A stretch of DNA of 64,000 bases from Allolobophora icterica (lineage: Eukaryota > Annelida > Clitellata > Crassiclitellata > Lumbricidae): assembly GCA_963556255.1 (NCBI GenBank), contig OY744604.1, forward strand, positions 79,415,697 to 79,479,696, given 5' to 3'. Below the pieces are notes generated by a model. That model worked only from the letters and a program-made list of their open reading frames with translations, made no database searches and was not told where the DNA came from. The position numbers were made by a program, and so were the translations under genes. Shown here in pieces: positions 11,834-23,307 of this stretch. How positions within the stretch are numbered: the stretch's first letter is position 1; every line of letters starts with the position of its first letter.

Positions 11834-11992
11834 AACGAAATCTCATACTTGGCATTGAACACTAGCTGCAACGCAGTCGTCCAGCAGAGAAATCCAGATA
11901 ATCCGAATTTCATCCGATCAACATACGCTGCCATAGACCACACTCTGAAGCCTCTCCCTGTTCCGCCTCGGCTGGAGGCTCCCAAAGACTAA
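11834..11992 (+). CDS. Gene A exon 8: tail end with two ITIMs and an SH3-ligand motif
   Basis: The acceptor TTTTTCCTAG leads to 52 codons and TAA. Two strict ITIMs are present, ISYLAL near the start and STYAAI 27 residues later. They are followed by KPLPVPP, which matches the class I SH3-ligand pattern [KR]xxPxxP. A decayed copy of the last codons and the following UTR lies at 39738-39830, upstream of gene C, which supports this as a real repeated gene end. Confidence 0.72.
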   Translation, partial: NEISYLALNTSCNAVVQQRNPDNPNFIRSTYAAIDHTLKPLPVPPRLEAPKD

Positions 11993-12734
11993 TACTTTGC
12001 AGTATAATTTGTCAAAGCTGATATAAAACTGACCATCAGGCCCTACATATTTATATATGATATGTAACTATATTTATGCATATATACTTCATTTCGTAAA
12101 AGGCAGACAAACGAAGAAAACAAGAACACAATGAAGTTTACATGGATTTACATATTTGAATGTAGAACAATGTATCTGGCTTCAATTGTAAACCCTATGC
12201 TGTGCTGTAATATTGATCGTGGGACTATAATGTTATTATGCAGCATCCGAAGTAATAGCCACGCATCCTAATTGTCATACATGCTAAACGATGTGATATC
12301 GAAACTGACGAATATTATTGGCTTCACTGATTAATTCTCAAACTTAACGCGGTGGCACCTGGTCTATATAATTCAGTCTCAGCCAGATTACATAACTTCT
12401 TACTTTATTAACAGAAACGTCATGTTATTTTTAACAAAACTAACCTCATCCTTTGTCGCATCTGTACTCAGTTGCAGCAGGGGACCATAAATCGATCGTT
12501 TTTAAACCGTTACTTTAATTCTAACTCCAACATTTTGTACCCATCCATTTTCAAGAATGCATCTAAAGATTGTTAATGCTGAAAGAATCGCTTAATAAAT
12601 GAACGATTGTTTTCTTTCACTTGTTTCACTCCTCTACAGAACCTTTTCTTCTTATCAGAAGCAAGATCGAAGTATATTTCAGTTGGTACAGTGATAGAAA
12701 ACGTTGATCCAATACTAGGCCTACTCTGATGTGT
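11993..12734 (+). other. 3' flank of gene A and spacer to gene B
   Basis: Non-coding. The first 100 bp match DNA after the A-tail scrap at 39760. Downstream, text such as GGACCATAAATCGATCG (12481) recurs at 39856, showing that this spacer is part of the repeated unit. Confidence 0.5.
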
Positions 12735-12742
12735 TTGACTGT

Positions 12743-13738
12743 TATACCCCGTGATCGATCGAGTCGAACTGCTACGATCGACTTGGCTCGGCCGACGATC
12801 GACTCGATCGACTAGTCGACCTCTCGTCGACTCGATCGACTTGGCAAATAAACGATCGACTTGGTCGACTTTGTCGACTTGGACTGTATCTCTGGGCCAG
12901 GGGCCCGGGAGCCATGGCGCCAAAGGTGCCAATTCTCATACAAGTTTTGACTCTGTAGCGCCGAGGCATAAGCATGCTCACACAACTTTTGGCTGGCGCT
13001 TTGTATTTGATGCTGGCTAAAGTAATTATTGACTTATTGTGCTATAGACGCGTTTCATTTCATGAATATGTAGGCCTAGTATAATAAACTTTTCCACTGA
13101 TTGTAAAAAATGATAAAATATTCTTATTGGTTATATCGGATATAATGTATAATTCTATCCATCTTAGGTCTGTACTTTGTCTGAGGCTCACGCAACTATT
13201 AAACATTTTCAGAGCCACTGCTCTTGGCCAAAGTCGAAGCATTCAGTCCCGTCCTAACATACAGACATTCGAACGTTTTGAGATCGTCGTTACTGACTAC
13301 CATGATGTAAAAATAACAACAATTTTTACATCATGCTGACTACAGAGCTGAAATTTCCTGAAACTATCCCATTTTAACGTATCTTAATCTTTCCATTTCC
13401 ACCGTAAAACTGTGAAAAAAAATCTGCAGCTTCCACTATATGAAATCACCAAGAGGCTCAAAGTTTGCACTGAACTTCAAATCATGTTAACACGATAGTT
13501 GTGCGTTTACAAAGCATTACGTCATCACATCATGTGGGTCATTTTGTGAAGTGGCAGCAAAAAAGTAAGAAAATATTTCATAGTCGAGTCGAGTCGAGGA
13601 AACAACGATCGACTCGACTTGTCAAAACACATGATCGACCCGACTTGCAAGTCGATCGAGTCGAGGATTTTTCGACCGACTTGACTTGGCCGAGTTTCGA
13701 TCGACTTGATCGACTGACTCGATCGGTCACGGGGTATA
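12743..13738. mobile_element. Non-autonomous DNA element, GTCGA family (996 bp)
   Basis: Terminal inverted repeats TATACCCCGTGA and TCACGGGGTATA are each followed inwards by arrays of CGATCGACTCGATCGACTTG-type units (12755-12885 and 13583-13728). The flanks TTGACTGT (12735-12742) and GTGACTGT (13739-13746) form an 8-bp target duplication with one mismatch. The paralogous flank of gene C (about 40145) has no element. No transposase. The architecture equals the two hAT-like elements at 7409 and 37973. Confidence 0.82.
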
Positions 13739-13980
13739 GTGACTGTGTGTGTGCTGGATGGGAAACACCACATTTTCTTGCTGTGAACGTCACAACATCT
13801 AAGCCCATCTAACCTGGTTTGGAGTTCATTTATCCAATGAATCTTCAGAAATAAACATGACAACAGTAACTGAAAACGATCGAGGAAAAGTACTAACAAG
13901 AGTAATTAGTAAATTCATAACTTGAATCTTTGCAAACCTGAACTGAATGAGTTTTTTAAAACGAGAACGACTTTTAAGTA

Positions 13981-14125
13981 AGTGATTAAGGCGAATGCAA
14001 ACGGTATGGCGGGAGTCCATGGAGCGGATAACCAGTCGCAATGAGTTCCCGGATCTACCGCCTGAAACTCATTACCGCTGGTTATCCGGTCCATGGACTC
14101 CCACCCTACCTTTTGCAATCACCTA
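13981..14125. repeat. Foldback (hairpin) element
   Basis: Two arms of about 60 nt pair around an 18-nt loop. The left arm has GGGAGTCCATGG, then GGATAACCAG and AATGAGTT. The right arm has AACTCATT, CTGGTTATCC and CCATGGACTCCC. Outer parts (GTGATT..TGCAAA / TTTGCAATCAC) also pair. The paralogous flanks of A and C lack it, so it is an insertion. Confidence 0.8.
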
Positions 14126-14216
14126 AAGACGCACCTGTTTCGTGCGGCCTTTACTAATAGTCTTTTGCGTAGGGCGCTGCTGAGCATAGGTTGAGTGACG
14201 CCATAATAAGTTCTGT

Positions 14217-14217
14217 G

Positions 14218-14307
<90 letters not shown>

Positions 14308-14320
14308 CGACGACGACGAC

Positions 14321-14363
<43 letters not shown>
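14217..14363. repeat. (ATG)n microsatellite
   Basis: A near-uninterrupted TGA/ATG triplet array with one CGA block. The poly-Met and poly-His frames across it are artefacts. It is absent from the paralogous flanks. Confidence 0.95.
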
Positions 14364-15438
14364 CTGATATATTGGCATAGGGTGTCGAGCAATATGAAGT
14401 ATTACACTAGTTTTCGGAAATCCGAGCCATTTTTATTCACAACATCACTCACATAAACTATGTGTGCAAGAACACGTTGACCTAATGACGTGGACACAAA
14501 CAGTAAAAAACTCACGAAATGACATGTGACGAATACAGTTCAAAACGTCACCCGCGTAGGGAAACAAAACGACTAGCGGAAAGAATGGCAACAAAATAGT
14601 CGATCAGTCATGCTGAACCAACGACCAAATCTAGTCTGAACACAACTTACACACAGAACCTTTTAAAAGGTCAGCTCAGCTTTACCCGCAAAATGAACAG
14701 CCCGCGTACAGTAGGCCTACACCGTATCATGGTTCAACATACTCTATCCAATCCCAAGTCGTATCTAACAATAAGTGTTTGGCTCTTTATGTAAGGCGAT
14801 GTACAACCTCTTAAAGGGGCTAAGGCAGAATTTAACCTTGGCAGGCTCTCTTCAGTTTAGCATTTTAAAACCGATTGAAACTTACACGCCTAATGGAATA
14901 AAGGATATTTTGAATCTGAAACAACCTAATTTGAAAAAAATACACCGAATATAGTTGCCATACTAAGGCCTATAAAGGCTAGCCTACTTTAAGCGAATGA
15001 TTGAAAAAATAGATATATGGTTTTTGCAGTAGGTTCATGTTAGCCGAGACTGCCTAAAAAACATGTGAGTCCCGTAATTACCCTGAGCCTACACTTCCTG
15101 ATAGGCCTTCGTTAAATTGTGGCCTATACTAAAACAAATAGAAAATTATAGCTTGTCGTAAGGCGGATATCATCTGAATGAGTAATCTCTGACGGCAATC
15201 AACTGATTTCCAATGTAGGTCTATTTTACATATCATAACACTAAAATAAAAACAATGCCCCTATACTGCGGGAAAAGTTGAAACTGGAGAGATGTTACAG
15301 GCTTTCCCTTATATTTTGTCGAAAAAAGCAGAGTTCTAGTCTTAACGTATAAGACCAAGCAGTTTTAACTGTGCTATCGCTTACGAAGAGGGCAACTAAC
15401 TTCAATTGTTGATTTTACAGTTTAACATACGAACGAAC

Positions 15439-15502
15439 ATGAAGGCTTACGCTTATTTCTGCGTTTTTTGTGTGGTACATTTGGCAAATAATGGTGCAAA
15501 CG
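15439..15502 (+). CDS. Gene B exon 1: signal peptide
   Basis: A 64-nt exon, donor ACG|GTAAGT, phase 1. The leader begins MKAYAYFC, has the core VFCVVHLA and ends NNGAN. Homologous to the exons at 1714, 42344 and 58208. Confidence 0.85.
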
Positions 15503-15716
15503 GTAAGTCTTTTATAAAAAGCATACAATTTGCGTGAGTCCTGATCACGTTTAAAGCATATTGATGGCTGATTTATGGTGTATAATTTCTACATTTACCT
15601 TGTTACCTTGTTACCTTGTGCTGTCAGCTCGTGGAGCTCTAGCGATCGTCATGGTGAACACTCTCCATGATATCATTTCTACATAATATCATTATTTCAG
15701 AGAAGGCTGACTCTCT

Positions 15717-17557
15717 GGGGGTATGGTATGGTATGGTATCTGAGAATTTATAAAGCGCCTCTCACAGTGTGAATTATTCAGAGGCGCTCTCAGCGTGTGA
15801 GCCTCGCGGAAACAGAAAAGTCTTTAAACGACCAACAACATAGAGGGAGAACCTAGTAAGTAGGGTCCCACGGAGTACCAAGGGAAGGGAGTTCCTTAGG
15901 GATGGTCCCACGACAGCGAAAGAGCGAGACTGAGCCATAGCAGACCTCACCCGGGGAACAAACAGATAAAGGCGATTCAGAGAACGTAGGGGTCGATGAG
16001 AAGATGCAGAGAGAGGTTTGCGCATCAGGTCACAGAGGTAGGCTGGAGCTAAGCCCTTTTGCGCCTTAGAGACAAGTGTTATGATCTTGAAGTGGATACG
16101 CGCAGAGATAGGAAGCCAATGCAAAACATCAGTCATATAAGTAGAGATGGACGGGAATCGAGAACGATGAGCAATGAGGCGAGCAGCCGCGTTAAGTACT
16201 GATTGAAAAGCAGAGAGACCGACTTTCGGAAGGCCTACCAATAAAGAATTACAATAATGAATGCGGCAACAGATGAATGCATGGATAATGGTAATAAAAA
16301 CTGCAGGAGAGACGGATCGACAGATAGCTCGCAGTCTTCTCAAGTGGTAGTAGCAAGTGCGAGTAAGTAAGGAGAGGTGAGAAGCAAAGGTTAGTGAACT
16401 GTCTAAGGTGACCCCCAGGTCGCGGACATTCGTAGAGTATGAGAAGTTCGGAAAGTGAGCTGACAGAAGTGAGAAATCAAGTTTAGATAATTGCTGCTTT
16501 GTACCAAACCAAATGAGTTGGGTTTTCGAAGAGTTTAGGTTCAACCGATTAGAGAACATCCAAGAGCGAAGATCTTGAGAAAGAGAGTCAATGGTTCGAA
16601 CAAGAAGAAGTTGGTCAGCGTTAGGGACCATGGACATAAATTTACACATCATCAGCATAGAGATGGCCAGATGCAAGGTGCTTAGAAAAGAGAAGTAAAG
16701 AGAATGTAAACGATAGGACCAAGAACAGAACCCTGAGGGACACCAAAGTTAATCCCAACGCAGGGCGTTCTTGAGGTACTCATGATCATTCTTTGCGTCC
16801 GGTCAGTAAGGTATGATTGGAACCAACAGAGAGGGGGGCCAGATAAGCCACATGAGATTTGAAGACGGCGAAGAAGAATCTCATGATCGACCATGTTAAA
16901 GGATGACGATACATCAAAGAGAGCTAGAAGAGTAAGGCAGGACTTATCCATAGCCAGGTAGATGTCAGACAGGAGGGATAGGAGGACAGTTTCAGTGGAA
17001 TGGGCTGCTCTGAATCCAGATTGACAAGATGGGAGAAGGCAAGACTGTTCAAGATAGGGAAGAAATTGTATAGCAGCTAAGCGCTCCAGTGTTTTAGACA
17101 GAAAGGTGAGGTTAGCAATCGGGCGATAGTTTGAACAAACATTATGGTCCAGGTTAGGATTTTTTAGAGTAGGAAGAACTAGGGACCGCTTTTGTGATGT
17201 CGGAAGGGACCCTTCAATAAGGGACCGATTGAAGGCATAGACCAAAAATGGGGCTATCGCATCTAAAACAGTAACAATAACGAACGGTGGGAGGGGGTCA
17301 AGTTCACATGATTTATAGTTAGAGGAATTTATGACTCGTCGAAGTTCATCCTCCGAGATGGGCCGAAAGCCATCAAAGGAGGCGTCGATGGAGGAGATTT
17401 TTGGTGGTGGAGCGTCAGCAGTGGAAGCCCGGAGTGTCTCAAGTTTGTCCATCTGTGAACGAAGGAAGTCATCCGCCGAGAAGGTCGGAGATGTAGCTTT
17501 GTTGGAGGTATGGCCCAGTAAACCCGATATGGTAGTCCATATGGTAGTCCATGGGGG
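15717..17557 (-). mobile_element. 5'-truncated CR1/L2-like LINE, dead, in gene B intron 1
   Basis: The minus strand encodes a non-LTR RT: NYRPIANLTFLSK, SGFRAAHSTET, LFDVSSSFNMVDH and GVPQGSVLG. Near 16680 a frameshift separates these from the second half, which contains RDLGVTLDSSL and the C-terminal block SARIHFKI. The catalytic YADD box is readable only in another frame. The left end is the 3' tail, a GAGGCGCTTTATAAATT-type stem followed by (ATACC)n. The paralogous intron of gene A runs straight through this point, so 15716/17558 marks the insertion. Confidence 0.85.
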
Positions 17558-19038
17558 GTGCTCAGGACTTAAATAATGTGAGTGAAGGAGTGTGTTAATT
17601 ATGCCTTATATAGCTCCGTGCAATCTGCAAAGTAACTAACCTACTCTCCCACAGTTAACGTTGGTCATTGTCATCATACCTCAGTCTGTCTGTCTTTAGG
17701 ATTTATCACATATGACAAAATAAGATATTAATGATATAGACTCCGCATAGTAGGAGTATGGCTAGATGTCTCTGATAATATAATTGTCATGTTTGCCGCC
17801 TGAAAAGACTCAGACGTCGGCGTATGGGTCATCTTGTGCCCTCTGGTGTTCACGGATTGTGGCTGGAATATACAAGTGCTTTGCTCACGACGGCAGTAAC
17901 CTTTAGAAAACTGACTGGTCTTTGCTGGTCAGCTGAAGATCGGCTGTCAACAGAGAAAGTTGACTTTCTGGTGATGCTCGGGATTTGATTCGCATTTCAC
18001 AAAGACGGTTATTCACCAATGGATTTTCTTATAATAAACTTATACCTCTGTTATAGATAATATCAATGTAATAAAGTTGTCTCTATTACAATCAAAGGCT
18101 TTTGCGTACTAATTGACTGGATCACTTTGTTTCTATAGCAGCACATTGTATTGTTTTGAGACATGCTGTCCTATATGGGTTTGTGGTCAAGAATAGAAGA
18201 ACGCAGTCTCAAACTTAACCATTGCGTTCTAATTAGTATAAAACGAGATGCTATTAATTGACCACACTCATTGTCTGACACAACTAGAGAATTTTTGTTA
18301 CTAAACGTTTGAGCCAAACCGGTGAATGAAATTGACAAACATTAGGCCTACTTTTAAAAGTGAATAAATGGATATGCTTGAATAAAATCAACAGCCTATC
18401 ATGTGTCATTGCGTTAGTATTGGAAATAAACTCACGTACACAAACCACTGGTCATACATCGGGTCACTGTGCTCAGTGTTGTCAGTATGATATAGTAGCC
18501 TAGCAAAAATAAAACGGATGCTGTTACTTGCAGCCAATTGTGGAATTGCATCAGTTGGATTATATTTTTTATTATTTCGAACAGCTACTGTTTCATGTTT
18601 ATCATCAGCAGGTGCATTTAGTTGCAGCCTATTGCATTGTTCGTTGTTGCGTAAAATGCGTACTTAATATAATAATATGGCTTAAACTTGCCTTTTCAAA
18701 CTTCTTTCTCTAAAGAATACGAAAACACCAGATTATTGATTTCACTTATGAGGTCGATTTAGCGCTCAATACTTTGAAGAGTTCTGCCGTATAATAAATT
18801 GTACATTTGAAATGACAGTTTTTAAGCAGTGATTTACCAATATTTTGTGTCCAATGTGCAAAGTCATATAGCGGACAAGTAAATCGGCTAAAAATATTAT
18901 GTTAATTTATTCACTGATATCAAATGTAGGTTATTTTTGTCGTTTGATATTGAGTTTGAAGCGTTCAGAATAGTTTAGATATAATGCTTCTGTTTTATCA
19001 TTGAAAAAGCAAAACTACATACATTGTTTGACTTTCAG
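17558..19038 (+). other. Gene B intron 1, right part
   Basis: Non-coding and similar to gene A intron 1 (from about 1910 onward) and to gene C intron 1. The DNA just before the Ig exon contains the TGCTTCTGTTTTATCA stretch seen in front of the other Ig exons. Confidence 0.55.
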
Positions 19039-19401
19039 GAGGAATTGAAGAATCATACATTATCGCTTCAGTTGGAAGCAGGAAAGAACTGTCATGCACG
19101 ACACAGACATCGAATCCACCTATGCAAATCTCGTGGTATCGAACAACTAACGACGACAGAAGAAGGTGTCCTAATCAGACTTTTATATTGGATGGCAGTT
19201 CAGTGTTCTGCGATCGTCTGACCAACAATCGAATCGTTCAGCCTGGTTTTAGACAAAGATTCTCAGTACTTGGTCTGAGAACTGAAAATGAAAACGGTTT
19301 GATAATAACCAGAGTTGAACTCTCAGATAGTGGAATATACGCATGTTACGGTCACGACAGCAACAAGATTCTTGTGCGGATAAACTTTACTGTTGAAGAA
19401 G
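19039..19401 (+). CDS. Gene B exon 2: V-like Ig domain 1
   Basis: A 363-nt phase 1-1 exon, acceptor TGACTTTCAG, donor AAG|GTAAGT. It has an N-terminal strand (GIEESYIIASVG), then KELSC, ISWYR, RRCPN, VFCDR and SDSGIYACYG. Four cysteines, as in gene A. Sequon NFT near the end. The start is supported by the parallel acceptor in gene C. Confidence 0.85.
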
Positions 19402-19704
19402 GTAAGTTAATTCCATTCAACGAGAGAGACAATGTTGCTAAGGTCGAAAATAATTAGAGTTTGTATGTGGGCAAAAAGTTATACCACTGAGAGGAAGGAT
19501 GTGACAGTAATGCTAATGGTAGGTTGATCGGGGATGATTACGACATCGTTAATAACGATAATTAAGATGATGGTAATGACGACAACTATGATTATTCTTA
19601 TTATTCTATTATTATCAGTGCTACATTGACTAATACTACCACTACAATTGATAATGCTATTTTATTACTATTATTACTGTTGAGTGTATGCATTTTTGTT
19701 TCAG

Positions 19705-20037
19705 TTGGAACGAGGAAAGAACTGTCATGCACGACACATACATCGAATCTACCTAGACAAGTCTCGTGGTATCGAACAACAAACGACGACGCAAGAAGGT
19801 GTCCTAATAATGGCCCTTTTATATTTGATAGCAGCTCAGTCTTCTGCGATCGTCTGACCATCAATCGAATCGTTCAGCCTAGTTTTAGACAAAGATTCTT
19901 ATTACCTCCTTTTAAAACTGAAAACGAAAACGGTTTGATAATAACCAGAGTTGAACTCTCAGATAGTGGAATATACGCATGTTACGGTCACGACAGCAGC
20001 AAGATTCTTGTGCGGATAAACTTTTCTGTTGAAGAAG
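19705..20037 (+). CDS. Gene B exon 3: V-like Ig domain 2
   Basis: A 333-nt phase 1-1 exon, acceptor TTTGTTTCAG. It has KELSC, VSWYR, RRCPN, VFCDR, SDSGIYACYG and sequon NFS. It is one codon longer than gene A exon 3 because of an extra residue after RCPNN. SDSG and GHDS are shared with exon 2 of the same gene rather than with gene A. Confidence 0.85.
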
Positions 20038-21154
20038 GTAAGTTAATTCTATTTGAAGAAAATATTGGCTTTCAGTTTTCTGTTAACGGTAATGGTGGTG
20101 GAATGGATTTCATGATGAAGAAGAGAGTGAACTCAGTGAAGAGTATTAAACAAAGACGACGAGGAAGAAACTAATAAAGGCCGGTGTAGTGCAATATGAT
20201 ACTCAATTATGTAGCGCCTGGTTGCCTATTCGCGCAGGGACACTCTGAGACTGATTTTGAAGGATCATAGGTTTACAACTTGGAGGACAAGGAGCTAGCA
20301 GTTTAAATGTAAGCAGTTAGTAATAGAATATCAAAGTTAAGACCTCTTCTGCCAGATAGAATGGCTCGACTAACGAAAATGCGCGCTGTCACACTTTGGC
20401 AAGGTAGCCGTGGTACGACCAAAGGTCAGTTAGTTTAGGGAATTTGTGGTTAGCCGTGCCAGACTAAGGCTACATAATTCCGTTAGGTAACGCGAGGTCG
20501 AACATCATAGCATTTCTAAACCTGCACAACAGTCCTAATCTCGAAAAGTTGAGGATTTATCAGCCAAGGAAGAGCATCAACCATGTAATCGGAAGTAAGA
20601 ATTAGCTTGGGAATCCCATCATTAAGTCACTCAAGACCAAGCCTCACCCAAACGCAGGTTTACAGCTCATAGTGCAGACTTAGGAAAACTTTTAGCTTCG
20701 CTTTTAGCTTTAAGATGAGATGCCATATTGCCAAAATGTCACGGCGTGTTCATTTCGACGCCAAACTTCTGATTCCATGGCACCTTTGGCAATAGTCTGA
20801 TTTCTAGATATAAACGAATGTATCATCGATCTCCGTCATGTTCCCCTGCAGGACATTTTGAATGTGCAGAAAGTAAGCACATTCTGCGTTTGTCTAGGTC
20901 CTTATTATTTGTTCTGGTTCTGTCTGTTTTATTTAATGATAGATTTTCCATTTATTACGTATACCTGGTTTCAACCGTAGTCTTCAAGGAATTGTGGCAG
21001 GCGGTTAAAACGTTTTATTTTCACCCCGTATTAGGAGTCTGAATCAATTGTTCAATCGTTGTAAATTTCGATGAATCGATTTCAGGAAGTGTAAAATTCT
21101 TATAGGCTGCGAATTTACGGAAATTTAAACAGTCACTTAATGTGTTTTTAATAG
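20038..21154 (+). other. Gene B intron 3
   Basis: A 1.1-kb non-coding intron closely related to gene C intron 2 (44887-46441) but lacking the 405-bp MITE present there. No gene seen. Confidence 0.6.
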
Positions 21155-21370
21155 ATTCAGCAAAGTCAACTGGAAAACAAACAACGCTTGAGGTAAATCA
21201 AGACAGAACATCAGAAGTGACTGAACATGAAACTACAAGAGAAACACTGGTTGTAACTGCAGTAATATCAGCAACAGAAATCGGAAAGACAACCTTCATC
21301 CTTACTCTCGCGGCCTGTCTTCTTCTTGGTTTCATCGCAGGCCTGTTCGTTGCAACTACAATATTAAAAA
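21155..21370 (+). CDS. Gene B exon 4: stalk and transmembrane helix
   Basis: A 216-nt phase 1-1 exon. It has a Thr/Glu-rich stalk (STGKQTTLEVNQD, TEHETTRET, ATEIGKTTF) and then a hydrophobic helix of about 24 residues (ILTLAACLLLGF, AGLFVATTIL) ending just before the donor AAA|GTATGT. Type I orientation follows from the N-terminal signal peptide. Confidence 0.85.
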
Positions 21371-21661
21371 GTATGTAGGCCTATGCATGTGAAGTTATCA
21401 AATTTCAACAAAACACCATTCGACAACAATTGGCTGACATCTTCGTCGGTATCTTAATCATGATAGGGTCAAATCTTACTTCTGATGAAACACTGTGTTA
21501 TCAGCCAGCTTTATAGAGCTTAACGTATCCACGCATGTATGTGTCAAATGCAATCAAACAAACAATGTGCAATTAAGACATGAATTGTAACAAGACTTGT
21601 AGGCCTATTGTAACAACTAATAATCTGTGACACTAAACATAATTATGGCTGTCGATTGCAG

Positions 21662-21963
21662 ATAGGCTTGGAAACATGACTCAAAATCGGATAACAGCTA
21701 CAAACCAACAAATCGAAATGTTATCAGAAGATGGAGCCAGGATTCGCCCAGCAACAGGCGACAACTATTGCCAGCTCAATACGCTAGATGGAACTCCATC
21801 TAGCGTCTACTCAGAGCTCCTTCCAGCAGATGCATCAGTCTCAATGCCTCTGCATGGGAATACTACGGCTATGAAAACGCCACTGTATGAGGAGGTAATT
21901 CCTTCCATGGCGTCAACACCATATGAATCTGCATACGAGAACATTTCCGTTTCGCAGAAATGA
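21662..21963 (+). CDS. Gene B exon 5: cytoplasmic tail with ITIM-type motifs
   Basis: Acceptor CGATTGCAG, 100 codons, TGA. Tyrosine motifs in order: DNYCQL (ITIM-like, Asp at -2), SVYSEL (strict ITIM), PLYEEV (ITIM-like), SAYENI (strict ITIM and also a YxN Grb2-type site). The tail is homologous to the tails of C and of E, even though E has a different ectodomain. Confidence 0.85.
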
Positions 21964-22060
21964 CATTTATACGCCAGCATTTAACGCAGAGGAGATCAAC
22001 TGATGCTCAACCGAGGAAAGTTCGATGGAGTAACAAATACTTTAATGTAGCTGTCTAAAG

Positions 22061-22066
22061 AATAAA
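22061..22066 (+). promoter_or_regulatory. Polyadenylation signal AATAAA of gene B
   Basis: AATAAA lies about 100 bp after the stop. The surrounding text (GAATAAATGCTTAATTC, then ATAAGCTA) is conserved after gene E (36254), which supports a real 3' UTR end. Confidence 0.6.
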
Positions 22067-23267
22067 TGCTTAATTCATATAAGCTAGAATTAACTTTAAT
22101 ATTTTAATCTCTTAGTTATTTCAACATTTAACGGATTAGCGAGAAATATAATAATCTCATTTTCATTAACGATGACCATAGAATAACTCTAAAAGTCCAG
22201 GAATGTTGTACTTGGTACTTGTAGTCGGTTCTACTTGAGTAACATTTGCAAAAACCTGTAACTATACTTCTTACCCCAGTAAGCTTAAGCTACTTGTACT
22301 CGGTATCGAAGTTGCAAATTGTAAAGCAGTAATCTCAATTTCTGTTGGATTATAAGAAATCAATGTAGGTATTACGATTTCTTTTAAATATATATCTATA
22401 TAAGTGTACATAAGCCTGTACTGTCTGTCTCAATAAAATGACAGTAGCATCATATCCGAATGGAGGATCGTAAGATAAGCGTAGGCCTACGTTGTTTGGC
22501 TGATTGAAATGCATTTGCACAGCATTGCAAAGATGTGAGAAGAACATTTCAATTCATGCATTCATTCATTCTGAGACCTAATCACAGGCGCTCCCAGCCC
22601 GGCCACAGTGAAGAAATTTAATGATCTTATCGTGTAAAGTATCATAATCACGTTGATGGTCTTTTTATCAATAACATGGAACAACACATGACTTGTGAGG
22701 ACCAGCTACGCTATCCTGAGATAGCTATTACTGCAAACACACAGGGCATGTAAAATGCGCAGTCTAATAAGACCTAGTTTTTCACAATAAGCTTAGTTGC
22801 ATTTACAGTCGAAATATTCGCTTTCAGTTTACAATATTTATAAATAGCATTACCACTGGACTCATATTGGATGCTACCCTACAAGAATCGGCTTTCAACC
22901 TTGCAACTTTCATTACCAGAGAAAATTTACAGACGTCTATGTATCTCATTAACTATTTTACAGTATTTCTAAGTCTTTATAAAGGATCTTCACACCTACA
23001 CTCGATCCATGCATGCAGTGCCCATAGAATTATGAAACGCAATGAAGATGAGTTGACGGCTGTAATTACAGTTGACATTTCCGCTTTCAGGCTACAACTT
23101 ATAGGCATAATAAATCTATAATTAGATGGTGGACTTGCAAAAGGATGTTATCCATACCAGATTCGGTGTTGAATCTCGCAACGTTTTTATCACTAGACAG
23201 AGTTTACTAAATTTCAGTAACAAGTTCAGACGCCTTTGACTTGAATCTGTTGCATAGTAAGCCTACA
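22067..23267 (+). other. Spacer between genes B and E
   Basis: No gene. It contains the 3' end of an old LINE on the minus strand (about 22555-22640, with a CATTCATTCATTC tail and GGCGCTCCCAGCC) that also sits at the same place in the C-F spacer (about 48165-48260). Two diverged copies of a segment with GAATC..CTTTCAACCTTGCAAC precede the gene E start. Confidence 0.55.
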
Positions 23268-23307
23268 ATGGATATTTATCTTGCATTTGTGATTTTATTT
23301 CTATCTG
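23268..23307 (+). CDS. Gene E exon 1: signal peptide
   Basis: A 40-nt exon encoding MDIYLAFVIFLS, donor CTG|GTAAGT, phase 1. Very short but fully hydrophobic. The counterpart in gene F (48944-48983) has the same length and phase. Confidence 0.7.

Larger units (their letters stand above)
13747..15438 (+). other. Conserved 5' flank of gene B
   Basis: Similar to 285-1713 and to the flank of gene C, interrupted by a foldback element and an ATG microsatellite that the paralogs lack. No gene is recognisable. It presumably includes the promoter and leader. Confidence 0.5.
15439..21963 (+). other. Gene B: two-Ig-domain receptor with ITIM tail (gene span)
   Basis: Exons: 15439-15502, 19039-19401, 19705-20037, 21155-21370 and 21662-21963. 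Every intron is GT-AG and phase 1, and the spliced frame is open for 425 codons plus stop. The order is signal peptide, two V-like Ig domains, Thr-rich stalk, one membrane helix, and a tail with two strict ITIMs and two near-ITIMs. This is the best-preserved complete gene in the window. A 1.8-kb LINE occupies intron 1 in antisense orientation. The likely role is a cell-surface recognition receptor signalling through SH2 proteins, inferred from architecture alone. Confidence 0.8.

Noticed and set aside
12573..13899. Overlapping Arg/Ser/Asp-rich frames on both strands
   Set aside because: They are generated by the GTCGA-type arrays of the DNA element at 12743-13738, which is palindromic and open on both strands.
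15774..17452. Two long minus-strand frames as a host gene in gene B intron 1
   Set aside because: They are the two halves of a frameshifted LINE reverse transcriptase with a pentanucleotide tail and an empty site in gene A.
20846..20872. Possible 27-nt exon between Ig and membrane exons of gene B (CCTGCAG ... GTAAGC)
   Set aside because: The acceptor is destroyed in gene C, where the rest of the intron is conserved, and the segment is a small CTGCA..TGCAG hairpin.
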